Program-made: the position numbers and the translations under genes
Assembly: GCA_012728095.1 (NCBI GenBank)
Contig: JAAYFU010000031.1
Location: 20,821-84,820 of the forward strand
DNA: 64,000 nucleotides
Source: Clostridiaceae bacterium
GTDB lineage: Bacteria; Bacillota; Clostridia; DSM-8532
Direction: 5' to 3'
Shown: piece by piece, positions 28,477 through 37,863 of the stretch
How positions within the stretch are numbered: position 1 is the stretch's first letter
Layout: every line of letters starts with the position of its first letter
Notes under the pieces: model-generated
The model's input: only the letters and a program-made list of their open reading frames with translations
The model's database searches: none
Told to the model about the DNA's origin: nothing

Positions 28477-29211
28477 TTAATAGAAAACCTCCATTAAATA
28501 CAAACCCTGGGGTGGGGCAGTCATGCCTATTGAATTGCGCTGCTGATTATCTAAGGCCTGTTCAATTATTTCCGGTTCAAAACGTCCTTTCCCTATGTCT
28601 ACCATGGTGCCCACCATGATTCTTACCATGTTGTAAAGAAAACCGTCTCCCTTTATGTCATATATCAAAAATTGCCCATTCTTTTGCCATTGGGAATAAA
28701 AAACAGTCCGGTCAAATGTCTTGGCGTTGTGTCCTGCGGCGCAGAACGCTTTAAAGCATTTATGCCCTATAAAATAACCGGACGCCTTTACCATGGCTTC
28801 AAAATCCAGTCTTTCCGGGACATGCCACGCTTTTTTGGATAATAACGCCGATTTCTGGGGTCTGTTTATTATTACATACCTGTAATGCTTACCCTTGGCC
28901 GAAAACCGTGCATGGAAACCGGCATCTGCTTCTTCGGACGATATTACGGCAACATTGTCGGGAAGATATGCATTCAGGGCCGGAGTAAATTTTTCTGCCG
29001 GAATGGTTGAGTTGGTCACGAAGTTGGCTACCTGTCCGCAGGCGTGTACTCCTGCGTCCGTCCTTCCCGCTCCCACAGGCATAACGTCCTCTCCCGTAAG
29101 CTTTTTTATGGCTTTTGACAGGACTTCCTGTACAGAAAGAGCATTTTTCTGGTACTGCCATCCATGGTAGCCAGAACCGTCATATTCAATCACAAGTTTT
29201 ATGTTTCTCAT
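28477..29211 (-). CDS. truA: tRNA pseudouridine(38-40) synthase
   Basis: TruA converts uridines 38-40 of the tRNA anticodon arm to pseudouridine. The 244-residue protein contains the catalytic motif GRTDAGVHACGQ with the nucleophilic Asp, preceded by IEYDGSGYHGWQ, and the late motif FLYNMVRIMVGT. In many Firmicutes truA directly follows the ECF genes and precedes rplM-rpsI. Here it is separated from ecfT by four genes, two of them inverted, and rplM-rpsI are absent. Confidence 0.97.
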   Translation of the reverse strand: MRNIKLVIEYDGSGYHGWQYQKNALSVQEVLSKAIKKLTGEDVMPVGAGRTDAGVHACGQVANFVTNSTIPAEKFTPALNAYLPDNVAVISSEEADAGFHARFSAKGKHYRYVIINRPQKSALLSKKAWHVPERLDFEAMVKASGYFIGHKCFKAFCAAGHNAKTFDRTVFYSQWQKNGQFLIYDIKGDGFLYNMVRIMVGTMVDIGKGRFEPEIIEQALDNQQRNSIGMTAPPQGLYLMEVFY

Positions 29212-29310
29212 GCCTTAACCTCTGTCCAGCAACTGTCACTTATTGCATGTTTTCATCATGAGTGTCTATTGTGATTCCGTAAGACAAAGAATCTTTTTAC
29301 GTTGACGTTT

Positions 29311-29389
29311 AAAGATCCTTCGACTCCGCTGTTCTTCGCTCAGGATGACTTTCCCCTGTCATTCTGAGCGTCAGCGAAAAATCTTTTGG
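29311..29389. repeat. Dispersed intergenic inverted repeat, copy B
   Basis: In the truA-glucokinase gap: AAAGATCCTTCGAC...TCAGGATGAC followed by GTCATTCTGAGCG...AAATCTTTT, i.e. two units facing each other. Same family as 6393-6556. Confidence 0.8.
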
Positions 29390-29441
29390 ATAGATTCTTA
29401 AGCTCAGCTTTGCGATCATCAGGATAATACCAAGGTATATT

Positions 29442-30395
29442 TTATATCCTCTTGGAAATAAGAGCCGCGCCTACAATGCCGGCATCATTTCCCATTTGGG
29501 CGGCAACAATTTGGGTGTTTTTCAAATCTCCGATAAAGAACGTTCTTCCCTTCATCTTTTCCCTCAGCGGGGTCAGAAGGTTCTCTCCTTCTTTTGAAAC
29601 GCCGCCCCCGATTGCAATAACATCAGGCTGGAATATGTTCACTATGTTGGCAAGGCCTTCGGCCAGTATATCAATATATTCGTCAATTACCTCAATAGCG
29701 GTTTCATCGCCCATCCTGGCAGCGTCAAACGCTGTCTTTGCATCTATCTTATCAAGATCACCGCCTACAAGCTCTAAAATCTTCGACGAAGGATTCTTAA
29801 CAACCGCTGCTTTTGTTTGTCTGATAAGGGCGGTAGCGGATGAATAAGCCTCCCAGCAGCCTTTTCTTCCGCAGGTACAGGCTTCTCCGTTCATCTTCAG
29901 GACCATGTGGCCTAATTCAGCAGCAGCACCGTTTGCCCCGATATAAAGCTTATTATTGATTATAATACCCCCGCCTATACCGGTTCCGATGGTAATAAGC
30001 ACCGCATAATCCAAACCTTTAGCGACTCCCGCAACACTTTCGGCAATAGCCGCACAGTTGGCATCATTCTCGACATAGATCGGCACCGGGATAACTTTCC
30101 GGATAGCTTCCCTGATAGCTACATACCTGAAGCCTAAATTGAAGTTTGCAATAATAATGCCGCGTTCCCTGTCCAGCGAGCCGGGACTTCCTATCCCTAC
30201 GCTGTATATGTCATTCTCAGAAAGGTTTTCATCACTCAGTAGTTTTTTTATTAGTAAACATATGTCGTTAACTATTTCTTCGCTTTTCCTGGTTCTGCCG
30301 GTAGGAATGCTGTCCTTTTTAATGATTTTCCCCTCTTCGTCCACTATTCCCCCTTTGATTTGAGTACCTCCAAGGTCTATTCCGATATAATACAT
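29442..30395 (-). CDS. ROK-family glucokinase
   Basis: Phosphorylates glucose (or a related hexose) with ATP. I start at the ATG at 30395 (MYYIGIDLGGTQIKGG) because AAAGGAGGT lies just upstream. Motifs: phosphate loop DLGGTQIKGG, GIGTGIGGGIII, the ROK zinc site CTCGRKGCWEAYSS, and catalytic ENDANCAA. Length of 317 residues is typical. It lacks an N-terminal helix-turn-helix, so it is an enzyme and not a ROK repressor. The adjacent promoter carries a perfect palindrome that could be an operator. Confidence 0.92.
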   Translation of the reverse strand: MYYIGIDLGGTQIKGGIVDEEGKIIKKDSIPTGRTRKSEEIVNDICLLIKKLLSDENLSENDIYSVGIGSPGSLDRERGIIIANFNLGFRYVAIREAIRKVIPVPIYVENDANCAAIAESVAGVAKGLDYAVLITIGTGIGGGIIINNKLYIGANGAAAELGHMVLKMNGEACTCGRKGCWEAYSSATALIRQTKAAVVKNPSSKILELVGGDLDKIDAKTAFDAARMGDETAIEVIDEYIDILAEGLANIVNIFQPDVIAIGGGVSKEGENLLTPLREKMKGRTFFIGDLKNTQIVAAQMGNDAGIVGAALISKRI

Positions 30396-30430
30396 GATAA
30401 CCTCCTTTATTAACAACGGCAGGATCAGCC

Positions 30431-30448
30431 TTAATTAAATTTAATTAA
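30431..30448. promoter_or_regulatory. 18-bp perfect palindrome at glucokinase promoter
   Basis: TTAATTAAATTTAATTAA is self-complementary over all 18 bases. It begins directly after the -10 box in the direction of transcription and covers the likely start site, an operator-like position. Confidence 0.5.
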
Positions 30449-30476
30449 ATTATATGATATAATAAAGCATAGTCAA
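30449..30476 (-). promoter_or_regulatory. Glucokinase promoter
   Basis: TTGACT, 16-base spacer, TATAAT on the minus strand, 54 bases upstream of the chosen start codon. Confidence 0.75.
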
Positions 30477-30515
30477 GTTTGTCATTATTGAATAAATCAA
30501 CGGAAGGCAGTATTT

Positions 30516-31064
30516 ATGATATACGGAAAAAATGTAATACTTCGCACTATATATCCGCACGAGATAGAACATGTTTATGAACTTATTGCCCATATTAATT
30601 CCAAGGGACCGTATTGGCACCTTAATATCCCGTCTGCCCAGGAATTTATTAATGAATATAATCGCACGGGGTTCTGGAGTATAGACGAAGGGCGCATGTT
30701 AATACTCTCCACCCAGGAAGAATACATGGGCGAGATCCTTTATTTCAAAGGTCTGGATTACCAATCCGGATATGAAGTCGGTTATGAGCTTTTTGATCCA
30801 AGATTTGAAGGCAAGGGTTATATGAGTGAGGCACTACTGTTATTCTGCGCCTATCTCTTTTCTATCCGTCCCATTAACCGTATCCAGGTAAACGTCATGG
30901 AAGAAAATATCGGAAGCGCAAGGGTCGCCGAAAAGTGCGGATTTACATACGAAGGCACCATGAGGAAGGCAACCTTTAACCGGGGGAAATATCACAATCT
31001 GCGGCTTTATTCGCTTCTGCGCGAAGAATGTCCAACTTTGCATGAACTGTTAAGAAAGCCTTGA
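30516..31064 (+). CDS. GNAT acetyltransferase, RimJ/RimL-like
   Basis: A 182-residue GNAT-fold protein transferring acetyl from acetyl-CoA. The pattern is that of the RimJ/RimL branch: VILRTIYPHEIEHVYEL at the start, EVGYELFDPRFEGKGYMSEALLLF containing the pyrophosphate-binding turn, and NIGSARVAEKCGFTYEGTMRKATFNRGKYHNLRLYSLL. The ribosome binding site is GGAAGG. It is divergent from the glucokinase gene. Substrate unknown: ribosomal-protein N-termini, an amino group of a metabolite or an antibiotic are all possible for this branch. Confidence 0.85.
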   Translation: MIYGKNVILRTIYPHEIEHVYELIAHINSKGPYWHLNIPSAQEFINEYNRTGFWSIDEGRMLILSTQEEYMGEILYFKGLDYQSGYEVGYELFDPRFEGKGYMSEALLLFCAYLFSIRPINRIQVNVMEENIGSARVAEKCGFTYEGTMRKATFNRGKYHNLRLYSLLREECPTLHELLRKP

Positions 31065-31158
31065 AATAACTACATTTATGGTTAACTGAATTAAATTGAA
31101 ACAAAAGGTTCAAAATATTAGCCGGACTCATTATTCATGTCGGAAGGACTGAATTGCC

Positions 31159-31845
31159 ATGGTCATACAGCTAATAATAAGAACCTTTTTTGTTTATATC
31201 GTAGTTGTAATTACCATGCGTATTATGGGAAAACGGCAGATAGGCCAAATACAGCCGTTTGAATTCGCCATTGCGGTCATGATTTCGGATCTTGCCGCAA
31301 TCCCCCTGGCTGATGAGAGTAAAGATATATATCATGCCCTTGTGCCTATTGCGGTTCTGGTGGTGTGCCAGCTTTCGATTTCTTTTTTATCAATTAAAGG
31401 GGTACGTATAAGAGAAATTATTTGCGGAAAACCGGCGGTTCTTATCCGTGCCGGCAAAATACTGGAAAAAAATATGCGTAAGGAATTGTATACTATTAAC
31501 GACCTGATGGAGCAGTTAAGATTCAATAGTATCCAGAGCGTTGATGATGTTGAGTATGCGATTCTTGAAACTAACGGTCAGTTAAGTGTACTGTTGAAAC
31601 CGAATAAACGGGCATTAACCCCTGAGGATCTCAATATGAATCCTCCGGCAGAGTCTTTCGACTACGACATCATTATTGACGGAAAACTTATAGGCAGAAC
31701 TTTGGAACGCCTTCATATAAAAAGGGAATGGTTGGACAATGCTTTAAAGGAATATGGGATAAATGATTATAAACAGGTCTTTTATGCCTCGGTAGACAAT
31801 AATTTGAAACTGTTTGTTCAAAAAAAAGGAGAATACCTGGAATAA
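31159..31845 (+). CDS. DUF421 (YetF/YcaP-like) membrane protein
   Basis: A 228-residue protein with three membrane helices in the first 80 residues (LIIRTFFVYIVVVITMRIMG, PFEFAIAVMISDLAAIPLAD, ALVPIAVLVVCQLSISFL) and a cytoplasmic domain from about residue 85 (PAVLIRAGKILEKNMRKELYTINDLMEQLR). This is the DUF421 arrangement of B. subtilis YetF/YrbG and E. coli YcaP. YetF-type proteins are linked to spores or general membrane functions; no defined activity. The gene follows the GNAT gene by 94 bases on plus. Confidence 0.85.
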   Translation: MVIQLIIRTFFVYIVVVITMRIMGKRQIGQIQPFEFAIAVMISDLAAIPLADESKDIYHALVPIAVLVVCQLSISFLSIKGVRIREIICGKPAVLIRAGKILEKNMRKELYTINDLMEQLRFNSIQSVDDVEYAILETNGQLSVLLKPNKRALTPEDLNMNPPAESFDYDIIIDGKLIGRTLERLHIKREWLDNALKEYGINDYKQVFYASVDNNLKLFVQKKGEYLE

Positions 31846-31857
31846 AAGCCGCATCAT

Positions 31858-32106
31858 TTACCGATTGGATCTTAATAAGCTCTCAACAATTGCTCTCATA
31901 ATCTCTATCTCTATTTTTTTCACATCAATTTTATCGATTATTTTTTTAACACTTTCAGGGTAATCAATCGTAACCTTTGGCGGCTTTCTGTCTACCGGCA
32001 TCACTTCGACAAATTTATATTTGCCGTCGTTATATGAGACCCTTACCATGAAATGGGGATCAAAGCTCTCATTTCTTATTACTTCTGCTCTAATTTCCGT
32101 ATTCAA
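31858..32106 (-). CDS. Small hypothetical protein
   Basis: An 82-residue protein starting from TTG with GGAGG seven bases before it. It is soluble and charged, with a beta-rich first half (FMVRVSYNDGKYKFVEVMPVD) and a helical end (IEIEIMRAIVESLLRS). It converges with the DUF421 gene, only 12 bases between stops. No family recognised; the ribosome binding site supports a real gene. Confidence 0.6.
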   Translation of the reverse strand: MNTEIRAEVIRNESFDPHFMVRVSYNDGKYKFVEVMPVDRKPPKVTIDYPESVKKIIDKIDVKKIEIEIMRAIVESLLRSNR

Positions 32107-32212
32107 GGCAATTCCTCCGTTAATAAATTATACTTCCTCAATTATTTTATCGTAATTTTTAACTTAAATACTTACTTAAAATGAATCAATCATCTCTATA
32201 AATGTTCATGTT

Positions 32213-33013
32213 TCAAGGCAATAAACGGCCGCTGAATATTACGCCCAACAGGGCGATTCCCGCTAAACTGACTGAAAGGTCCAGCTTTGAATAGTGAATT
32301 TCCTTAAGCCTTGTTCTCCCTTTCCCTCCGCGATAGCACCTGGATTCCATTGCTTCGGCCAGTTCGTCGGCTCTCTTGAAAGCGCTTACAAATAATGGAA
32401 CCAGTACCGGAATGAAACTTTTTATTCGTGAAAAAATACTGCCTGTATCGAAATCTGCGCCTCGTGACGCCTGGGCTTTCATTATGCGACTGGTTTCGTC
32501 AAGTAATGTGGGTATAAATCTCAGGGCTATTGACATCATCATTGCTATTTCATGGGCAGGAACGCCTATTTTCTCAAAAGGTTTCAATAGTTTTTCTATC
32601 CCGTCGGTCATGGTCATGGGAGTTGTCGTAATGGTCACCAGCGATGCCGTTATCACCAGCATTAAAAGCCTCAGAAACAGTTTTATTGCTGCGAAAATTC
32701 CCTCGTAAGTTACTTTTACCGGTCCAAACGCAAAAATGGGGGTTCCGCCTGTAAAGAATATATTCAATATTGCGGTTAAGGTCAGAATGAATAATAAAGG
32801 TTTGACCCCCTTTACTGACTGTTTTAAGGGAATTCCGCTTATTAACAGGAGCATCAGGGTGAATAATCCCATCATCAAATATTCAGACCATGATTCTATC
32901 AAGAATGTGGCCGCCATCAGCAATATGGTCCAGAATATTTTTGTCCTGGGATCAAGGCGATGAAGTATTGAGTTGCCGGGAATATATTGACCGAGCGTAA
33001 TATTGTTTATCAT
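32213..33013 (-). CDS. ecfT: ECF transporter transmembrane subunit
   Basis: EcfT is the membrane coupling protein linking the two ATPases to vitamin- or metal-binding S components. The 266-residue protein has about five membrane helices and the two coupling-helix motifs, MKAQASRGADFD and AEAMESRCYRGG (variants of the ARG signature). Its ATG overlaps the fused ATPase stop by one base (TAATG). No S component is in the window, so it likely serves many S proteins encoded elsewhere, as is known for group II ECF systems. Confidence 0.95.
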   Translation of the reverse strand: MINNITLGQYIPGNSILHRLDPRTKIFWTILLMAATFLIESWSEYLMMGLFTLMLLLISGIPLKQSVKGVKPLLFILTLTAILNIFFTGGTPIFAFGPVKVTYEGIFAAIKLFLRLLMLVITASLVTITTTPMTMTDGIEKLLKPFEKIGVPAHEIAMMMSIALRFIPTLLDETSRIMKAQASRGADFDTGSIFSRIKSFIPVLVPLFVSAFKRADELAEAMESRCYRGGKGRTRLKEIHYSKLDLSVSLAGIALLGVIFSGRLLP

Positions 33014-34785
33014 TATGCCTTACCCCCTGCGCCCGAATTTATCATATTTATAATAAACTCCTTTGCCTCATCGACTGTCAATACATTCTGCGGAACATCG
33101 TAACCCGAATTATGGAGTTCCCTGAATAATTCAGTTATTTTAGGTATATCAAGATTATATTTTTTCAATTCTTCGTATCTTGAAAAAACTTTTGCGGTAG
33201 TATCACAAAAAACCAGTCTGCCTTTGTTCATTACTGCTACACGATGGCAGAAAGCCGCAATTTCTTCCATGTTATGAGATATTATTATTATTGTGGTTCC
33301 TTCTTCCCGGTTAAGTCTTGAAAGTAGCCTGAAAACTTCCGAGCTGCCCTGGGGATCCAATCCTGCAGTGGGCTCATCGAGTACCAGTACTTTTGGTTTC
33401 ATTACCAAAACACCGGCAATTGCCACCCTTCGTTTTTGGCCGCCCGAAAGCTCGAAAGGTGATTTTTCAAGAAGTTCAGGAGATATTCCCAGGATATCAA
33501 TAACATGGAAAACTCTTTTCTTTATTTCTTCATCATCTAAACCCAATTTAGTCAGCCCAAAAATTATGTCTTTATATACCGTCTCTTCAAACAGCTGATG
33601 CTCAGGATATTGAAAGATAAGCCCAACTTTTTGTCTGAGTTCCTTAAGATTATTTCCTTCTGCCTTTAGCCCATCAACCTCTACGGAACCTGAAGTAGCT
33701 TTCAATATACCGTTAAAATGCTGAACCAGCGTAGATTTTCCTGAACCGGTCTGTCCTATGATTCCCAGGATTTCTCCTTTGTTTACGGTCAGATTAATAT
33801 CATATAGCGCCTTTTGTTCAAAAGTCGTTCCAGGCATATAAACATGACTTAAATCCCGAACCTTAATTATCGGATTTTCCGGTTTGCATTCTCTTTCGGT
33901 ATGGCACCATGCTGAATCGGAATTATCCCTGTTTTTTCTTTTAATAAAATCTTTCAGGATATCAACCATTTCATTTGCATTTAACGGAAGCTTGTCCATT
34001 CTTACGCCGTTTTTTCTTAAGTCATAGGCAAGAGCGGTTATTTGCGGCACATTAAGTCCTACTTTTCTTATTTGCTCGACATTCTCAAAAATCTGCCTGG
34101 GAGTTCCGGTTAATACAAGTCTGCCGTTCTCCATGACCATAACTATATTTGCCTCTACAGCTTCCTCCATATGGTGCGTAATATGAACTATGGTAATGCC
34201 TTTTTCCCGGTTAAGTTTTTTTAAAACCTCCATTACCTCTTTACGGCCACGGGGATCCAGCATGGATGTTGCTTCATCAAGAACAATGCACTTTGGTTCC
34301 ATTGCAAGTATGCCTGCTATTGCAATTCTTTGTTTCTGTCCTCCTGAAAGCATATGGGGTGAATAACCGCTGTATTCCTCCATGCCGACCATCTTAAGGG
34401 ATTGGTCAACTCTTTTCCTTATCTCTTCGGGTGAAATCCCCAAATTCTCAGGGCCGAAGGCCACATCTTCTTCGACCGTTGTAGCAACAATCTGATTGTC
34501 AGGATTCTGAAAAACCAATCCCAGGGTTTTTCTTACTTCCCATATCAGTTCATCATTGCTGGTATCAATGCCGTCAATAATAACAGTACCTTTTACGGGA
34601 ATCAAAAGCCCGTTCAACAATCTTGCCAGTGTTGATTTCCCGGAACCATTGCGTCCCAGCACAACAACAAACTGACCTTGCCTTATAGACATGGAAATCC
34701 CTTTAACAGCCTGTACGGCAATGTCTCCCTCATTTTGCGCCATATATTCATAATAAACATCATCTGTTTTAATAATCGCACTCAT
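33013..34785 (-). CDS. Fused ECF transporter ATPases (EcfA1-EcfA2)
   Basis: A 590-residue protein with two complete ABC ATPase domains. Domain one (1-270) has Walker A GRNGSGKST, signature LSGGQKQRIAIAG and Walker B CIVLDEATS. Domain two (305-590) has GQTGSGKST, LSGGQKRRVAIAG and VLVLDEPTAGLD. In most Firmicutes ecfA1 and ecfA2 are separate neighbouring genes; here a linker near residues 283-305 (KRKNRDNSDSAWCHTERECK) joins them in frame. It energises ECF uptake of vitamins together with EcfT downstream. No frame interruption was seen, so the fusion appears real unless the assembly is wrong. Confidence 0.93.
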   Translation of the reverse strand: MSAIIKTDDVYYEYMAQNEGDIAVQAVKGISMSIRQGQFVVVLGRNGSGKSTLARLLNGLLIPVKGTVIIDGIDTSNDELIWEVRKTLGLVFQNPDNQIVATTVEEDVAFGPENLGISPEEIRKRVDQSLKMVGMEEYSGYSPHMLSGGQKQRIAIAGILAMEPKCIVLDEATSMLDPRGRKEVMEVLKKLNREKGITIVHITHHMEEAVEANIVMVMENGRLVLTGTPRQIFENVEQIRKVGLNVPQITALAYDLRKNGVRMDKLPLNANEMVDILKDFIKRKNRDNSDSAWCHTERECKPENPIIKVRDLSHVYMPGTTFEQKALYDINLTVNKGEILGIIGQTGSGKSTLVQHFNGILKATSGSVEVDGLKAEGNNLKELRQKVGLIFQYPEHQLFEETVYKDIIFGLTKLGLDDEEIKKRVFHVIDILGISPELLEKSPFELSGGQKRRVAIAGVLVMKPKVLVLDEPTAGLDPQGSSEVFRLLSRLNREEGTTIIIISHNMEEIAAFCHRVAVMNKGRLVFCDTTAKVFSRYEELKKYNLDIPKITELFRELHNSGYDVPQNVLTVDEAKEFIINMINSGAGGKA

Positions 34786-34900
34786 AATACCATCCTGAAA
34801 GCAACGGGTATTCAGACTTCCTGCTGTTTGATCTCTGGTTTCCAGCTCCCAGTCTCAAATCTCTTGATCGGAAAAACTCCTTCCTCCCGGAGCTGACGAA

Positions 34901-35149
34901 AAGATTCTTCGCTTAGTTCAGAATAACAAAAGGCTCCCGGCACTGAGAAAAAGATTCTTTGACGCTCGGAATGACAGAAAGATGTCATCCACAGTGGAAC
35001 ACAACCCTTTATTGTCATCCTGAGCGGGCCCCGGTTGTCATCCTGAACGGAACGAAGTGGAGTGAAGGATCTTATATGTTAACACGTAAGATCCTTCGCT
35101 GCGCTCAAGATGACCGTTTGGTCAGATTCTTCGCTGGCGCTCCGAATGT
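34901..35149. repeat. Dispersed intergenic inverted repeat, copy C (several units)
   Basis: Most of the 468-base gap between rplQ and the ECF genes. At least five units in both orientations, including GATTCTTCGCTTAG, GTCATCCTGAGCGG and AAGATCCTTCGCTG. Positions 35079-35141 nearly repeat 6434-6500. A second shared element, CTCCAACCTCTAACTTCC, follows at 35164 and recurs at 40783. No ORF in the gap. Confidence 0.85.
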
Positions 35150-35196
35150 CGAAACGCCGCAGCCTCCAACCTCTAACTTCCAACCTCCATAAAGCG

Positions 35197-35232
35197 AATA
35201 ATGGAGAACGGCACACTCCGTTCTCCATTATT
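35197..35232 (-). terminator. Hairpin at end of the ribosomal superoperon
   Basis: A perfect 15-bp stem AATAATGGAGAACGG / CCGTTCTCCATTATT with a 6-base loop, 22 bases past the rplQ stop. The T-run is poor, so termination may be partial and the ECF genes may be read through. Confidence 0.6.
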
Positions 35233-35253
35233 ATAAGCAATCGCTCTTTCGAA

Positions 35254-35781
35254 TTAAACCAATTCAAGTATGACAACTTCGGCACCGTCGCCACGTCTTG
35301 CCCCAAGCCTGTAAATTCGGGTATAACCGCCTTTTCTGTCCTTATACTTTGGAGCAATCTCATCAAATAATTTGTTTGTCAGGCTTATGGTCTTCCCATT
35401 TTCATCCTTTACTCTGTAGACCCAGTTCATGATGAGACGTCTTGCAGCTAATCTTGAGGGACTGTCAACTGTTTTAAGCTCAGTCTTGGTTTCTCTCTCA
35501 ACTACCTCATATTTATTCCCGTTCTTTGAAGTTACGGTCTTTAGAACTTTACGTCCCTTGCTGTCTGTTACCGGAGCGCTGATTGTTACATTTTTTGATG
35601 CTGTAAAATTATCACATTCTTTAACGGCAAGAGAAATTAATTTCTCCGCTATGTTTTTTACTTCCTTTGCTCTGGTTTCGGTTGTCTCAATACGACCGTA
35701 CTGGATCAGAGAGGTTACCAGGCTCTTTAATATCGCCTTACGTTGGTCTGTAGGTCTTCCTAACTTTCTATAAGCAGGCAT
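35254..35781 (-). CDS. rplQ: Ribosomal protein L17 with internal insertion
   Basis: L17 of the large subunit, near the tunnel exit. The conserved parts are the start [23 protein letters not shown] and the end [30 protein letters not shown]. At 175 residues it exceeds the common 115-130 by about 50. The extra part is at about residues 56-105 ([17 protein letters not shown]...), and its repeated Thr/Lys strands suggest a small beta hairpin. Last gene of the superoperon, 27 bases after rpoA. Confidence 0.97.
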   Translation of the reverse strand: MPAYRKLGRPTDQRKAILKSLVTSLIQYGRIETTETRAKEVKNIAEKLISLAVKECDNFTASKNVTISAPVTDSKGRKVLKTVTSKNGNKYEVVERETKTELKTVDSPSRLAARRLIMNWVYRVKDENGKTISLTNKLFDEIAPKYKDRKGGYTRIYRLGARRGDGAEVVILELV

Positions 35782-35808
35782 TACGTTTCCTCCCCTTATG
35801 CATTACTG

Positions 35809-36753
35809 TTAATCATCACTGCTCGCAAGCTTTAAATTCAGAGCTTCAAGCTTTGATACAACTTCTTCAAGTGATTTACGTCCAAGATTCCTGACCTTCA
35901 TCATTTCTTCCTCAGTCTTGCTTATAAGATCGTCAACGGTATTAATACCGGCTCTCTTCAAGCAGTTATAAGAACGAACTGACAGGTCAAGCTCCTCAAT
36001 TGTCATCTCAAGAATCTTGTCTTTTTCGGGTTCTCCCTTTTCGACAAGCACCTCTGTATTCTTAGCCCTATCTGTTAAGTTAATAAATAGATTGAGATGA
36101 TCGCTTAAGATTTTGGCACCTAGACTAATTGCTTCATCGGGTCTTAAAGAACCATCCGTCCATACCTCTATGCTCAGCTTGTCATAATCCGTTACCTGGC
36201 CGACACGTGTGTCTTCCACAGTATAATTAACCTTTTTAACCGGCGTATAAATGGAATCTACCGGTATTACACCTATGGGCTGATTCGGCAGTTTATTCTT
36301 TTCAGCCGGCGCATACCCGCGTCCATGATTAACATTGATTTCCATAAACAATCTCCCGGGACCGCTTAGCGTGGCTATATGCAGATCCGGATTCAATATC
36401 TCAACATCCGCATCGGGTTTAATATCTGCAGCCGTGATTTCACCCTCACCCTCGAAATCAATATACAGTGTTTTGGGATGATCACAGAAGAGTTTCAAAC
36501 GAAGCTCTTTAATGTTGAGGATAATTTCTGTCATATCTTCAATTACACCGGGTATGGTAGTGAACTCATGAAGCACACCGTCAACCTTTATGGATGTAAC
36601 GGCCGCACCTGGCAGTGAGGAAATCAGAATCCTTCTTAAAGAATTACCCAGAGTTATGCCATAACCTCTTTCCAAAGGCTCTATGACAAACTTCCCGTAT
36701 CTGCTGTCCTCACTCTCTATACACTCAATCCTAGGTTTTTCTATTTCGATCAT
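35809..36753 (-). CDS. rpoA: RNA polymerase alpha subunit
   Basis: Alpha subunit, scaffold for core polymerase assembly. The 314-residue protein has the N-terminal dimerisation domain ([25 protein letters not shown]) and the C-terminal helix-hairpin-helix domain that binds UP elements ([41 protein letters not shown]). It lies between rpsD and rplQ, the standard order in Firmicutes. It starts at an ATG 48 bases after rpsD. Confidence 0.99.
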   Translation of the reverse strand: MIEIEKPRIECIESEDSRYGKFVIEPLERGYGITLGNSLRRILISSLPGAAVTSIKVDGVLHEFTTIPGVIEDMTEIILNIKELRLKLFCDHPKTLYIDFEGEGEITAADIKPDADVEILNPDLHIATLSGPGRLFMEINVNHGRGYAPAEKNKLPNQPIGVIPVDSIYTPVKKVNYTVEDTRVGQVTDYDKLSIEVWTDGSLRPDEAISLGAKILSDHLNLFINLTDRAKNTEVLVEKGEPEKDKILEMTIEELDLSVRSYNCLKRAGINTVDDLISKTEEEMMKVRNLGRKSLEEVVSKLEALNLKLASSDD

Positions 36754-36801
36754 CAGTCAACCCTCCTTGGGTTATTTTAATAAACGGCAAATGGCATTCA
36801 A

Positions 36802-37428
36802 TTACTTGGAGTACAACTCAACAATGAGATGTTCCTGAATATTAAGATCAATATCGTCTCTCTCAGGTAAAGCCACAACCTTACCCTTAAGATTTTCCTG
36901 ATCCACTTCAAGCCATTTGGGAACTACCTTAGCGCCTGTAACGTCAAGAATTTCCTTAAAGCGTGGCGACTTTTTGCTGTTTTCGTTTACTTCAATGGTG
37001 TCACCCACTTTAACAATGTAGGACGGAATATTGACCTTCTTTCCGTTTAACTTAAAATGCCCGTGAGTAACAAGCTGACGTGCTTCGGCCCTGGTTGTTC
37101 CGAATCCCATTCTATATACTACATTATCCAGCCTGGTTTCAAGCAAACGAAGCAGGTTTTCACCTGTAACACCCTTTTTGCGGTTTGCAATTTCAAAATA
37201 TTTTCTAAACTGGCTCTCTAACAAGCCATAAAACCTCTTGGCCTTTTGTTTCTCGCGAAGCTGAATTCCATATTCGGACAACTTCTTTCTCTGGGCGCCA
37301 TGCTGGCCGGGCGCATACGGCCTTCTGGCTATTGCGCATTTATTTGTATAGCATCTTTCTCCCTTTAAGAAAAGCTTTTGCCCTTCCCTCCGGCAGAGTT
37401 TGCACGATGCATCCGTATATCTTGCCAT
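36802..37428 (-). CDS. rpsD: Ribosomal protein S4
   Basis: Primary 16S rRNA-binding protein that nucleates assembly of the small subunit body. The 208-residue protein has a zinc-binding N-terminus ([23 protein letters not shown]), so it is the C+ form, and an S4 RNA-binding domain ([31 protein letters not shown]). S4 often autoregulates its operon. In this organism it is in the alpha operon with rpsM, rpsK and rpoA, unlike the separate rpsD of B. subtilis. Confidence 0.99.
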   Translation of the reverse strand: MARYTDASCKLCRREGQKLFLKGERCYTNKCAIARRPYAPGQHGAQRKKLSEYGIQLREKQKAKRFYGLLESQFRKYFEIANRKKGVTGENLLRLLETRLDNVVYRMGFGTTRAEARQLVTHGHFKLNGKKVNIPSYIVKVGDTIEVNENSKKSPRFKEILDVTGAKVVPKWLEVDQENLKGKVVALPERDDIDLNIQEHLIVELYSK

Positions 37429-37445
37429 CTATCCTTACACCTCCA

Positions 37446-37844
37446 TTAAACTCTTCTTCTCTTAGGCGGTCTGCATCCATTATGAGGAATGGGAGTTACA
37501 TCCTTAATGGAACTAACCTCTAATCCAGCCGCCTGAAGAGCACGGATTGCCGCCTCACGACCGGATCCCGGGCCTTTTACGTAAACCGCTACTGTTTTAA
37601 GACCATGCTCCATAGCAGCCTTTGCAGCTGCCTCAGCAGCCTGCTGAGCAGCGAAAGGAGTACTCTTCTTGGAGCCTCTGAATCCAAGTCCACCGGCGCT
37701 TGCCCATGAAATAGCATTACCCTGGACGTCGGTTAAGGTCACGATGGTATTGTTAAAAGAAGAACGAATGTGGGCTATGCCACGTTCGATATTTTTCTTT
37801 TCTTTTCTTTTTCTGGACCTTCTAACAACTTTAGCTGCTGCCAT
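37446..37844 (-). CDS. rpsK: Ribosomal protein S11
   Basis: S11 of the small-subunit platform. The 132-residue protein shows [32 protein letters not shown] and the C-terminal [18 protein letters not shown]. Length and ends match the family. It lies 19 bases after rpsM and 17 before rpsD. Confidence 0.99.
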   Translation of the reverse strand: MAAAKVVRRSRKRKEKKNIERGIAHIRSSFNNTIVTLTDVQGNAISWASAGGLGFRGSKKSTPFAAQQAAEAAAKAAMEHGLKTVAVYVKGPGSGREAAIRALQAAGLEVSSIKDVTPIPHNGCRPPKRRRV

Positions 37845-37863
37845 TTATATAACGACCTCCCGA

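Noticed and set aside
34812-35370. ORFs on both strands across the rplQ-ECF gap
   Set aside because: They translate the dispersed repeats (for example CHSERQRIFFSVPG and CHPERAPVVILNG), a known artefact of such elements.
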